In this document: positions 22,508-30,719 of the stretch, piece by piece
Position numbering within the stretch: position 1 is the first letter of the stretch
How the letters are laid out: every line of letters starts with the position of its first letter
NCBI GenBank assembly: GCA_045595165.1
Contig: JAZNZY010000022.1
Span: forward strand, 1 to 64,000
Length of the DNA stretch: 64,000 nt
DNA from: SFLA01 sp045595165
GTDB lineage: Bacteria > Bacillota > Clostridia > Oscillospirales > CAG-382
Reading direction: 5' to 3'
Program-made: the position numbers and the translations under genes
The notes under the pieces: model-generated
Seen by the model: only the letters and a program-made list of their open reading frames with translations
What the model was told of the DNA's origin: nothing
The model's database searches: none

Positions 22508-22536
22508 TTGAATTGTGTGCGGGTTTGTAGTATAAT
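22508..22536 (+). promoter_or_regulatory. Promoter of the bactofilin-like membrane protein gene
   Basis: TTGAAT (22508-22513), a 17-bp spacer and TATAAT (22531-22536), 29 bp before the start codon. Confidence 0.85.
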
Positions 22537-22564
22537 CCTCGTAATTAACCAAAGGAGCCAAAAA

Positions 22565-23659
22565 ATGAAGAAAATCCTTGCAATTATAATTATTTCTCTT
22601 TTACTTTTATCACTCGCTTCCGTGCCCGTGCTGGCGTATACTTTGGATGACGGCGCAGGCAACGTTACGGAAAACGGCGAAGATCCGGATGAAAAGCTGG
22701 AAGTAAAAGGGGACTATATTAACCTTACCGGCGGTATTCATACCTTAAGCGGAAATATCGGCGGAGATCTGCTTGGATTTTTTGCATCTCTTACCGTAAA
22801 AGATGCGGTTATCGGCGGCAGTATGCGCTTTGTTTCCATGGAAACCGTTATCGAAAACGTTACCTGCCGTAACCTTACTTTCGCAGGTGCGGAGGCAACG
22901 ATAGGCAAAAACGTTAACGCAGGCGCAATTATTGCATATACCAACGGCACCTTTGTGTTTGAAGGCACTTGCGATACTCTTACCGTATACGCGGATAAGG
23001 TTATTATAAAAGGCAATATAAACAGCAATGCCGAAATATATGCGGACGAGGTAAGCTTCGCTTCGGATTGCGCCGTAAACAACGTGGTAGTGGAATCGGT
23101 GGCGGCGCCTTATCTTAACGATACAGATGGATATTCCGATGCTTTGAATCACTTTGAAACTCTCACTTGGGATAAAGTCAACGTATGGATGAATGTTCTT
23201 GAAAAGCTTCCGGCGGTTATTTTGTATGCGTTATCGGGCGCGCTCATCATTCAGCTTGTATTCGGCAAGGCGACCCGCCGTACCGCAGATGCGCTTAGAG
23301 TACACCCCGTGCGCTTTTCTATGTCCGGCATAATGCTGCTTCTTTCCGTACCCGGATTTGCGGTGTTTATGCTAATGCTCAGCACCGATATTGCCATGGC
23401 AATTCTGCTTTTATATTTTGCCATGATCACCGTTTCCCAGCTTTTTGCGGGATGTATTCTGGGCGCCAGGCTTTTCCCCACGATGAACCGCTTTATCTCT
23501 TCCGTTATTGCAACAACGACTCTTTCAATACTTTGCGCCCTTCCCTATGTGGGCGGAGTAGCTACCGTCGCCTCGTTGATTATCGCTTTCGGCTGCTTTG
23601 GAATCACGGTATTCCAAAAACGCACCTTTAAAAATCAGGAAGAGGCTCAGCAGGAATAA
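22565..23659 (+). CDS. Membrane protein with bactofilin-like beta-helical ectodomain
   Basis: The 364-residue protein has a signal peptide (1-22), then a series of short beta strands (about 40-185: V-K-G-D-Y-I-N-L, I-G-G-D-L, V-I-G-G-S-M-R-F, K-N-V-N-A-G, V-I-I-K-G-N-I-N-S-N-A-E-I-Y-A-D) that resembles polymer-forming/bactofilin beta-helices, followed by about four transmembrane helices (about 220-355) and a short charged tail. Related proteins in Clostridia are annotated as polymer-forming cytoskeletal proteins. Here the beta-helix lies outside the membrane because of the signal peptide. The function is unknown; the start follows AAAGGAG. Confidence 0.7.
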   Translation: MKKILAIIIISLLLLSLASVPVLAYTLDDGAGNVTENGEDPDEKLEVKGDYINLTGGIHTLSGNIGGDLLGFFASLTVKDAVIGGSMRFVSMETVIENVTCRNLTFAGAEATIGKNVNAGAIIAYTNGTFVFEGTCDTLTVYADKVIIKGNINSNAEIYADEVSFASDCAVNNVVVESVAAPYLNDTDGYSDALNHFETLTWDKVNVWMNVLEKLPAVILYALSGALIIQLVFGKATRRTADALRVHPVRFSMSGIMLLLSVPGFAVFMLMLSTDIAMAILLLYFAMITVSQLFAGCILGARLFPTMNRFISSVIATTTLSILCALPYVGGVATVASLIIAFGCFGITVFQKRTFKNQEEAQQE

Positions 23660-23674
23660 ATAACTCCAAGAAGA

Positions 23675-23705
23675 AAAGGCAAGCAGTTGAATACTGCTTG
23701 CCTTT
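23675..23705. terminator. Bidirectional terminator between convergent genes
   Basis: AAAGGCAAGCAGT pairs with ACTGCTTGCCTTT around TGAAT. It lies between the bactofilin-like gene and pepT and can serve both. Confidence 0.88.
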
Positions 23706-23719
23706 AAATTTTGTTTTTC

Positions 23720-24928
23720 TTATTTTACCGCATTGGTGATAATTTTCTTTATTATTTCTGCGGTCTTTTCCATATCGTCTGCGCAGGCAAATTCAAATCT
23801 GCCGTGGAAGTTACCGCCTCCTGTGCAGATATTGGGGCAGGGCAGACCTTCAAAGGAAAGCCGCGCGCCGTCCGTGCCTCCGCGTATTGCGATGATTTCC
23901 GGCTCAACTCCGCATTCCCGCATTGCCTTTTCGGCATCCTCTATAATATGGAAGTGAGGGAGTATCATTTCCTTCATATTGCGGTAGCTGTCGGTTATAT
24001 CCACCTTTACGGAATTTTCGTACTTTACGTTCATATATTCCGCCGCGGAGGTCATTAAAGCCTTCTTTTGCTCCAGCTTTTGGGCATCGTGATCGCGGAT
24101 AATAAAATCCATCACCGTTTTCTCCACGTCGCCGCGGATATCGTTAAGATGAATAAATCCTTCGTAGCCTTCGGTGTTTTCGGGTCTGTCAAAAACGGGG
24201 AGCAGAGAATGATATTCCATTGCTACCAAAATAGAATTTATCATTTTTCCCTTTGCGCTGCCGGGGTGAATGTTTCTTCCCGTAACCGTTACCGTGGCGT
24301 GGGATGCGTTGAAGCATTCGTATTCTATCTCGCCCAAAGCGCCGCCGTCTACGGTGTACGCCCAATCCGCGCCGAAGCCTTTAACGTCAAACAGATCCGC
24401 GCCTGCGCCTATCTCCTCATCGGGCGTGAAGGCGATACGGATCTTGCCGTGCTCTTCGCCGCTTGAAATAAGCATTTCCAATGCTGTGAGAATGTCTGCA
24501 ATTCCCGCTTTATCGTCCGCGCCCAAAAGGGTGTTTCCGTCGGTTACAATAAGGTTTTTTCCCTTGTAGCCTTCAAGGAATGGGAATTCGGATATCTTCA
24601 TAACCGTATCCTCATTAAGAGGAATATCCTTTCCGTCGTAGCCTTCGATAACACGGGGTTTAACGGGGTGATCCGGCGCATCGGGAGAAGTGTCCAGATG
24701 GGCGATAAAGCCTATTACGGGTGCGGCCTTTTTTGTGTTTGCTTCCAGAGTTGCGTAAACGTAGCAGTTTTTATCCACGGTTACGTCGGTAAGCCCCATT
24801 TCACGCATTTCATCGGCAAGAGCGTATGCCAAAGCAAACTGCTTTTCGGTAGAAGGGCATTTTCCTGCCGTTTCATCGGATGCGGTGGGGAAGGTAACGT
24901 ATTTAAGTAATCTTTCGTATGCTTTCAT
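23720..24928 (-). CDS. pepT: Peptidase T (tripeptide aminopeptidase)
   Basis: The 402-residue protein matches M20-family PepT: AHLDTSPD (zinc ligand H77, catalytic D79), LLGADDKAG (bridging Asp), TPDEEIGAGAD (catalytic Glu pair), TVDGGALGEIEYE, the dimerisation segment GRNIHPGSAKGKM, and a C-terminal GGTDGARLSFEGLPCPNICTGG zinc site. It removes N-terminal residues from tripeptides in the cytosol. Length matches the family. It starts 4 bp after the dockerin SGNH gene and may be co-transcribed with it from the promoter at 26129. Confidence 0.96.
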   Translation of the reverse strand: MKAYERLLKYVTFPTASDETAGKCPSTEKQFALAYALADEMREMGLTDVTVDKNCYVYATLEANTKKAAPVIGFIAHLDTSPDAPDHPVKPRVIEGYDGKDIPLNEDTVMKISEFPFLEGYKGKNLIVTDGNTLLGADDKAGIADILTALEMLISSGEEHGKIRIAFTPDEEIGAGADLFDVKGFGADWAYTVDGGALGEIEYECFNASHATVTVTGRNIHPGSAKGKMINSILVAMEYHSLLPVFDRPENTEGYEGFIHLNDIRGDVEKTVMDFIIRDHDAQKLEQKKALMTSAAEYMNVKYENSVKVDITDSYRNMKEMILPHFHIIEDAEKAMRECGVEPEIIAIRGGTDGARLSFEGLPCPNICTGGGNFHGRFEFACADDMEKTAEIIKKIITNAVK

Positions 24929-24932
24929 ATTT

Positions 24933-26105
24933 TTACTCCTTTGGGGTATAAGTACCCAGATATATCCGTTTTATCCGTATATAGTCATTAGCGTCAATAA
25001 CGCCGTTTTGATTAACGTCTGCCACGTCTTTTTGCGTTGTGTTCGCATTGTATGTTCCCAAAACTATTCGTCTGCATATAAGGTAATCCGAAGTATCCAC
25101 TTTGCCGTTTCCGTTTATATCTCCCGTTACTGCGGTTTTTGAATATTTGCTCTGAATAAAATCTCCCAAAGCCTTTGCGTACAGGGTGTATCCTTTTGTG
25201 TTGGGGTGGGTTCCGTCGGTATTTATAAGGGAATAAAGGTCTTTGCCTGCAAATTCTGCGGCGAGGTCAAAATAATATACTCCGTATTCCCGTGCAACCT
25301 CTGCCATTATATCTGTATATTTGGAAACAAGTGCGTTTATGCCGCCGTCCTCCACGTAATCCTCACCGGGGTGTAAAGGATTTGCGTTGAAATATTCTTC
25401 AATTACGGGATTCGGAGAAAACAGTATAACGTCGCTTCCCGCTTCCTTGAGCGAGTTTACATAATACACAAGATTTTCTCTGTATCTTTCCAAAGAAACC
25501 CGGGATGCTTTTCTGTCTATCTTCACCGCGTCGTTATATGCAAAGCAAATAAGAGTTATATCAGGCTCTTTCGCCAGCACGTCTGTTTTAAATCTTTCCA
25601 AAGATGTTTCGGTGGTGGTACCGCCCACACCTGCGTTGATAAAGGAAGCGCCGAACCGTGCGGAAAGCTGTTTTTCCCATACACCGCTTGCTGTAAGACT
25701 ATCCCCGAAGCATACCACCGTCTTGCCCGATATGGGCGATACCACGTCTGTGTAAACAAATATAACCACGGGGGAATAATGCATTTTTCCGTTTATGCAA
25801 GCGCCCACGCAGACACGGTACGCACCGTATCCCGTTTTGTCCATAACGGATTTTTCCAAGGTAAAGGATGTATTTTCGGTTTTAACTGCATCGTATGCAA
25901 GAGGGCCCGAATCGCTGTTTTGAATATATCTTACGTTAACCGTATAATATTCGGCGCTTTCTATCTTGTCCCAGTATATCTGTATATCTCCGTTAACCGT
26001 CTGTCCGTCCCCAATTCCTTTTATCACGGGGCTTTGCGCCGATACGGGCGGGCAAAAGGAAAAAACGAGCAATAAACACAGTACCGCACATATAGCTTTC
26101 TTCAC
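24933..26105 (-). CDS. Secreted SGNH/GDSL hydrolase with dockerin-like domain
   Basis: The 390-residue protein has a signal peptide (about 1-23), an Ig/FN3-like beta domain (about 25-125), an SGNH hydrolase domain (about 130-325), and a dockerin-like C-terminus (about 327-387). Catalytic blocks are CFGDSLTASG (Ser), GVGGTTTE (Gly), CFAYNDA (Asn) and DGTHPNTKG (Asp/His). The dockerin has two complete calcium loops, DINGNGKVDTSD and DVNQNGVIDAND, each followed by a Y-x-x-x-R-R or K-R helix. It is probably an esterase acting on glycan acyl groups at the surface. Confidence 0.85.
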   Translation of the reverse strand: MKKAICAVLCLLLVFSFCPPVSAQSPVIKGIGDGQTVNGDIQIYWDKIESAEYYTVNVRYIQNSDSGPLAYDAVKTENTSFTLEKSVMDKTGYGAYRVCVGACINGKMHYSPVVIFVYTDVVSPISGKTVVCFGDSLTASGVWEKQLSARFGASFINAGVGGTTTETSLERFKTDVLAKEPDITLICFAYNDAVKIDRKASRVSLERYRENLVYYVNSLKEAGSDVILFSPNPVIEEYFNANPLHPGEDYVEDGGINALVSKYTDIMAEVAREYGVYYFDLAAEFAGKDLYSLINTDGTHPNTKGYTLYAKALGDFIQSKYSKTAVTGDINGNGKVDTSDYLICRRIVLGTYNANTTQKDVADVNQNGVIDANDYIRIKRIYLGTYTPKE

Positions 26106-26128
26106 GTCTGTTTCACCTCGCTTGATTC

Positions 26129-26157
26129 ATTTTATCATACTTTTGGTTTCATTTCAA
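26129..26157 (-). promoter_or_regulatory. Promoter of the SGNH-dockerin/pepT unit
   Basis: On the minus strand TTGAAA (26152-26157), a 17-bp spacer and TAAAAT (26129-26134), about 24 bp before the start codon. Confidence 0.7.
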
Positions 26158-26214
26158 CAGGGCGGTAAAAAATATAAACTCTGTGTTTACACAAGCGGTT
26201 CACTAAACCCACCG

Positions 26215-26243
26215 TTGATTTTTCTTTTGCTTAAGGGTATAAT
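26215..26243 (+). promoter_or_regulatory. Promoter of the HTH-solenoid gene
   Basis: TTGATT (26215-26220), a 17-bp spacer and TATAAT (26238-26243). The leader to the start codon is about 110 nt and contains a GCGGTT/AACCGC hairpin (26286-26303). A second possible promoter (TTGAAA 26294-26299, TATCAT 26316-26321, 16-bp spacer) lies closer to the gene. Confidence 0.75.
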
Positions 26244-26359
26244 ATAGGCGTATTTTTCCGCAAAGCCCCTGTTTTTCGCAACTGTGCGGTTATTGAAAAC
26301 CGCGTAGGTGCGTGGTATCATATATTTGCGCGCTTAAAAAGTTTTAAAGGAGTATTTTT

Positions 26360-27640
26360 ATGGCAAACAACGGCATGAAGGATTTCGGAAAAAGACTTGC
26401 GGAAATGCGCCGCAAAAATAATATGACCCAAAACGAGTTGGCAGAAAAGCTTTCCATAACTCCCCAGGCTATATCCAAATGGGAAAGGGAGGAAGGTCTG
26501 CCCGATGTAACTCTGTTCCCTCAGATAGCGTCCGCTTTAGGCGTTTCCGTAGGTGTTTTGTTCGGCGAAAAAACGGAAGCGGAAAACGAGGTAAGCGAAT
26601 ATTACGAAGGACTTGCCCTTGTAGGTGTATCCGGTAATCTTGCCTGCTATTCGGATAAAAAGGTGGAGCACAGTGACGATACCCGTGTGCGCTTTGCCGA
26701 TGGAAGCTATGCGGATTTTTCGGAAAACACGGTGGTAAATTGCGGTGCGGGAGAAATACGCATTATCGAACAGGAGGAAAAGCCCGTCCGTGAATACGAT
26801 GATGGCGGGGAAACCTCCATTGATAAGGAATTCACCCCCTTTTCCTCTCTGGAAATATCAAATAACTACCCCTGCAATATAGAGTTACGCCCTTCCGCTG
26901 ACGGCTCTTACAGTATGCACGCAGAGGGAAGCAAAAGGTTCATTTCTCTTATCGAAACCTCCTTTACTGCAGAGGGCGCTTTGCGCGTGCACATTAAAAG
27001 CGCAAACGGCGCAAACGTCCGCAACGAGAGCAATCTGCTTATCATTTACGCGGGCTTTGAAAAAGGAGAAGGCTTAAGCTGTCATATAAACGGCTCCGGC
27101 TCTTTGAAAACCGATTTTACCTTTGAAAGAGGTACTATGCATATAAACGGCTCGGGCGATATAAGCATAGGTGATTTGGGAGAATGGCTCAGCGTGGTAA
27201 TAAACGGATCCGGCGACGTTAACGCAGGTAATGTGCAAACCAATACCGTGCTTCAGATAAACGGATCGGGTGATATAACCTGCGGAAGCTTTGGCGAAAT
27301 GCTTTCTGCCCAGATAAACGGTTCGGGAGATATTTCGGGTGCACGTGCAGGTACGGCAAATCTGCGTATTGCAGGCAGCGGAGATATAAATATAAACGAA
27401 CTGACCCGCGCTTTAGGCGCAAATATTACGGGAAGCGGAGATATAACCTGCGGAGGAAGCATAGCTATGCTGGAGCTTTGCATAACCGGCGCAGGCGAAT
27501 TACACGGAGAAAATCTCACGGCAAAAGAAGCGGATATAACCTTAAAGGGTTCTTCGTCAGCTTCCGTGGGCAGAATTACGGAAAAATCGGTAGAGCGAGT
27601 GGCAAAAACCGCGACCTTAAACGTGTTAAAAAGAGGATAG
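26360..27640 (+). CDS. XRE-family regulator fused to a 19-residue-repeat beta-solenoid
   Basis: The 426-residue protein has an XRE helix-turn-helix at about 8-65 (M-T-Q-N-E-L-A-E-K-L and I-S-K-W-E-R-E-E-G-L-P-D-V), a mixed region at about 75-160, and a C-terminal domain resembling DUF2807 (GIN-type) beta-solenoids. Gly-Ser-Gly (or close variants) recurs at 245, 264, 283, 302, 321, 339, 358, 377 and 397, a nearly perfect 19-residue step, mostly in the context I-N-G-S-G-D-I. No signal peptide or membrane helix is present, so the solenoid should be cytosolic, whereas DUF2807 domains are usually exported. A sensor or assembly function for the solenoid is inferred. AAAGGAG precedes the ATG. Confidence 0.8.
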   Translation: MANNGMKDFGKRLAEMRRKNNMTQNELAEKLSITPQAISKWEREEGLPDVTLFPQIASALGVSVGVLFGEKTEAENEVSEYYEGLALVGVSGNLACYSDKKVEHSDDTRVRFADGSYADFSENTVVNCGAGEIRIIEQEEKPVREYDDGGETSIDKEFTPFSSLEISNNYPCNIELRPSADGSYSMHAEGSKRFISLIETSFTAEGALRVHIKSANGANVRNESNLLIIYAGFEKGEGLSCHINGSGSLKTDFTFERGTMHINGSGDISIGDLGEWLSVVINGSGDVNAGNVQTNTVLQINGSGDITCGSFGEMLSAQINGSGDISGARAGTANLRIAGSGDININELTRALGANITGSGDITCGGSIAMLELCITGAGELHGENLTAKEADITLKGSSSASVGRITEKSVERVAKTATLNVLKRG

Positions 27641-27649
27641 TATTCTAAG

Positions 27650-27686
27650 AAGCATCTGTGTTTATTTTTGGCGCAGATGCTTTTTA
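27650..27686 (+). terminator. Intrinsic terminator after the HTH-solenoid gene
   Basis: AAGCATCTG pairs with CAGATGCTT around a 15-nt loop, followed by T5, 10 bp after the stop. Confidence 0.8.
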
Positions 27687-27689
27687 CTA

Positions 27690-27718
27690 TTGAAAAATCT
27701 CTCAATATTTGTCATAAT
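27690..27718 (+). promoter_or_regulatory. Promoter of the first DUF4434 gene
   Basis: TTGAAA (27690-27695), a 17-bp spacer and CATAAT (27713-27718), about 32 bp before the start. Confidence 0.7.
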
Positions 27719-27750
27719 GTATTAAAAGCATAAAAGGCGGTATTATTAAT

Positions 27751-28719
27751 ATGAAGATGATTAAAGGTACTTGGTTCGAGTTCAGGCACCATAACGTCAA
27801 AGAAGGGAAATATTGGAATCCCGTTTGCCGCAAATTTACGGAAGAGCAGTGGCGGGCAAAAATAAAAGAAATGCACGATGTGGGAATGGAATACCTTGTG
27901 CTTTTGTGTTCCTCGCTTGTATATACGGATTATGCGGAAGCATATTTTGAAACGGATATTTATTCCTTCCCCGATGATATGGTGTGCAAGAACCCTTTAG
28001 AGGTCTTGCTTGATGAATGCGATAAATGGGATATGAAGGTATTTATGTCCTGCGGGTACTACGGACCCTGCACCAACGCATATAAAAATATGGTTTCACC
28101 TGATGTAACCTCCCTTGCTTTTAAGGCGATGAAGCAGCTTTGGGGACAATTCGGCAATCACAAAAGCTTTTACGGCTGGTATTATCCCGATGAAACGGGG
28201 GCGGACGGATACTTCTGCGAAGAGTTTATTACTTATGTAAATACGTACGGGGAATATATACGCAAAATTGCTCCCGGCACAAAAACTCTTATCGCCCCTT
28301 ACGGAACGCGGAAGATAGTTGCGGACGAAAAATATATAGACCAGCTTAAACGTATGAACGTGGATTTTATAGCGTATCAGGACGAGGTGGGAGTACGAAA
28401 ATCCACCCCCGAGGAAACGGGCGCGTATTACAGATCTCTCCGTGAAGCTCACGATAAAGCGGGGAAAAGCGCAATCTGGGCAGACGTGGAGTTGTTCGAT
28501 TTCGAAGGGGACGTGTACCGAAGCGCTCTCCTCCCGTCGGATATGGAGCGGGTAAAAAAGCAGCTTGAAGCGGTTTCACCTTACGTTGATGTTATACTGT
28601 GTTACCAGTATCTGGGTATGATGAATGCCCCCTCGTCCACCGCATACTGCGGACATCCCGATTCGATAAAATTTTACGAGGATTACCGAAGCTTTATCAA
28701 AAATGCAGAAAATCAATAA
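27751..28719 (+). CDS. DUF4434 family TIM-barrel protein, copy A
   Basis: The 322-residue protein begins MKMIKGTWFEFRHHN and has the DUF4434 pattern: K-F-T-E-E-Q-W-R-A-K at about 29, a strand V-G-M-E-Y-L-V-L, D-M-K-V-F-M-S-C-G-Y, then S-F-Y-G-W-Y-Y-P-D-E-T at about 147 with likely active-site acidic residues, and I-A-Y-Q-D-E-V-G. DUF4434 proteins are predicted glycoside-hydrolase-like barrels. There is no signal peptide, so it should be cytosolic, unlike many family members. It has its own promoter and the leader AAAGGCGGTATTATTAAT, shared with copy B. The substrate is unknown. Confidence 0.8.
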   Translation: MKMIKGTWFEFRHHNVKEGKYWNPVCRKFTEEQWRAKIKEMHDVGMEYLVLLCSSLVYTDYAEAYFETDIYSFPDDMVCKNPLEVLLDECDKWDMKVFMSCGYYGPCTNAYKNMVSPDVTSLAFKAMKQLWGQFGNHKSFYGWYYPDETGADGYFCEEFITYVNTYGEYIRKIAPGTKTLIAPYGTRKIVADEKYIDQLKRMNVDFIAYQDEVGVRKSTPEETGAYYRSLREAHDKAGKSAIWADVELFDFEGDVYRSALLPSDMERVKKQLEAVSPYVDVILCYQYLGMMNAPSSTAYCGHPDSIKFYEDYRSFIKNAENQ

Positions 28720-28744
28720 AAAGGCTTCATTTTTCATTTATCTA

Positions 28745-28773
28745 TTGCAATATTTTACTTAATTTGCTATAAT
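28745..28773 (+). promoter_or_regulatory. Promoter of the DUF4434 copy B operon
   Basis: TTGCAA (28745-28750), a 17-bp spacer and TATAAT (28768-28773), 32 bp before the start. The stretch from the -10 to the ATG is nearly the same as in front of copy A. Confidence 0.8.
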
Positions 28774-28804
28774 TATACCAAATATGAAAGGCGGTATTAT
28801 AAAT

Positions 28805-29779
28805 ATGAAGACAATAAAAGGCACTTGGTTTGAATTCAAGCATCACAATATACCCGAAGGAAAGTATTGGAACCCTATCTGCCGTAAGTTTACAGACGAG
28901 CAGTGGCGTGCAAAGGTAAGAGAAATGCACAATATGGGTATGGAATACGTTGTACTTATGTGCTCCTCTCTCGTTTACGAGGACAGCGCGGAAGCATATT
29001 TCAAAACCGATATTTATCCTTTCCCCGAGGATATGGTTTGCAAAGACCCCATCGGCGTCCTTCTGGATGAATGCGATAAATGGGATATGAAGGTTTTCGT
29101 TTCCTGCGGCTTCTACGGCGTATGGACCCACACCTTCGATAATATGACTTCTCCCGAAGTAACCGCACGCGCTTTCAAGGCTATGGATGAACTTTGGGCA
29201 CAGTACGGAAACCACAAGAGCTTTTACGGCTGGTACTTCCCCGACGAAACCTGCATCAGCGGTCACTTTCTTGAGGAATTCATTACTTACGTTAACGCAT
29301 ACAGCGCACATGCTCACGAGATCTCTCCCCGCGCAAAGACTATGATCGCCCCCTACGGCACCAACATCCTTGTTGCTGACGAGCAGTACGTTGATCAGCT
29401 TAAGCGTATGGACGTTGATATCGTTGCATATCAGGACGAGATCGGCGTTCGCAAGTCCACACCCGAACAGACCGGCGCATATTACAAGGCTCTCCGTGCC
29501 GCGCATGACGCAGCAGGCAGAAGCGCACTCTGGGCAGATATGGAAGTGTTCGAATTTGAAGAGAACGTATATACCAGCGCACTTATTCCCGCCGCTATGG
29601 AGCGCGTGGAAAGACAGCTGGAGGCTATCTCTCCTTACGTTGACGTAGTACTTTGTTATCAGTATCTGGGTATGTTCAACGAGCCTTCTACCATCGCATA
29701 CTGCGGACATCCCGATTCTATAAGATATTTCGAAGAATATCAGGCATTCAGAAAGAAGTATGAAAATAATGAAGACTAA
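28805..29779 (+). CDS. DUF4434 family TIM-barrel protein, copy B
   Basis: The 324-residue protein is a tandem paralogue of the gene just upstream, roughly 70% identical by eye over its whole length, including K-F-T-D-E-Q-W-R-A-K, S-F-Y-G-W-Y-F-P-D-E-T and I-A-Y-Q-D-E-I-G. The last 20 bp overlap the next gene, an SGNH lipoprotein, which in turn overlaps an FAD protein by 4 bp, so three genes form an operon. The start at 28805 follows AAAGGCGG; an upstream in-frame ATG at 28784 would include the ribosome-binding site. Codon use is more biased to preferred codons than in copy A, hinting at higher expression. Confidence 0.8.
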   Translation: MKTIKGTWFEFKHHNIPEGKYWNPICRKFTDEQWRAKVREMHNMGMEYVVLMCSSLVYEDSAEAYFKTDIYPFPEDMVCKDPIGVLLDECDKWDMKVFVSCGFYGVWTHTFDNMTSPEVTARAFKAMDELWAQYGNHKSFYGWYFPDETCISGHFLEEFITYVNAYSAHAHEISPRAKTMIAPYGTNILVADEQYVDQLKRMDVDIVAYQDEIGVRKSTPEQTGAYYKALRAAHDAAGRSALWADMEVFEFEENVYTSALIPAAMERVERQLEAISPYVDVVLCYQYLGMFNEPSTIAYCGHPDSIRYFEEYQAFRKKYENNED

Positions 29780-30719
29780 AATATTTGCGCTCGTACTCGT
29801 CACGGTACTTTTGCTCTCGGCGTGTGTTTCCGGTGGCGGAGATGTAAGCAATATTCCCGATAATTCGGTTCCTTCCGCAGAAAACAGCGTTCCCGTGACG
29901 GATAACAGCACTCCTGCAGTCGAGAACAGCACTCCTGCAGACGAAACAAGCGCTCCCGATGAAGACAGTTTACCCGATGAAAACAGCGTTCCTGCAGAAG
30001 AAAGCGAACCCGAAAATAACAGCGGTATCTACTCCGGTCAGAGTACGGATACCCACGGTATGGACAGAAAGAAGCTTGAAGATTTTCTTGAGGATTCTCT
30101 GTTCGTAGGGGACTCCGTAACCGATGGCTTTAAGCTTTACGTTAATAACTACGGAGATATGCCTTACGTTAACTTTTTCTCGGGCTCGTCCTATGGTTAT
30201 CAGTCTGCCTGCAAGGATAAGGCTTCTACAAGCGTTCATCCCAAAATAGGCGGCGAAGCTAAGTATATCTGGGAAGCTGTTGAGTACTATGAGGCAAAGC
30301 GTGTATTTATCTGCTTTGGACTTAACGATTTCGGCTATATTAGCGACAGCAAGCTTACCACCTGCCTTGAAACGATCTGCAATAATATAAGCGAAGTTTC
30401 TCCCGAAACCGAGGTTGTATTCCTTTCCTGCGGCTTTTTCACCAAGAATGGACAGACTACAAGCTACGGATTTTCGAATGATCAGGTGCGCGCCAAGAAC
30501 GAGGTTGTGCTCAACTTCTGCGATGAAAACGGTTACGATTTTATCGATGTTTCTTGGGCATATGCAGATGCGAACGGTAATCTTAAGAGCGAGTATTCCT
30601 ATGACGATTACTGCCATTTAAGTTACGATAAATACAATTTCTGGGAAGATATTCTTATGGCGTACGCCGCAGATAAGCTTCTTAATCAATACGAAAATAT
30701 CGATACAATGCTCAAATGA
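29760..30719 (+). CDS. SGNH-hydrolase-like lipoprotein with Ser/Pro/Glu linker
   Basis: The 319-residue protein has a lipoprotein signal (lipobox L-L-S-A-C, lipidated Cys near residue 21), a low-complexity linker at about 35-90 built from degenerate N-S-V-P / N-S-T-P / E-E-S units, then an SGNH hydrolase-like domain (about 105-315): L-F-V-G-D-S-V-T-D-G (Ser), F-S-G-S-S (Gly), F-G-L-N-D (Asn) and D-D-Y-C-H-L-S (Asp/His). An acyl-esterase role on surface glycans is inferred. It overlaps DUF4434 copy B by 20 bp and the next gene by ATGA. A start three codons later (29769) is also possible. Confidence 0.82.
   Translation: MKIMKTKIFALVLVTVLLLSACVSGGGDVSNIPDNSVPSAENSVPVTDNSTPAVENSTPADETSAPDEDSLPDENSVPAEESEPENNSGIYSGQSTDTHGMDRKKLEDFLEDSLFVGDSVTDGFKLYVNNYGDMPYVNFFSGSSYGYQSACKDKASTSVHPKIGGEAKYIWEAVEYYEAKRVFICFGLNDFGYISDSKLTTCLETICNNISEVSPETEVVFLSCGFFTKNGQTTSYGFSNDQVRAKNEVVLNFCDENGYDFIDVSWAYADANGNLKSEYSYDDYCHLSYDKYNFWEDILMAYAADKLLNQYENIDTMLK

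Noticed and set aside
28742..29932. A 396-codon minus-strand frame
   Set aside because: It is antisense to DUF4434 copy B. The opposite strand encodes a clear family member with promoter and ribosome-binding site.
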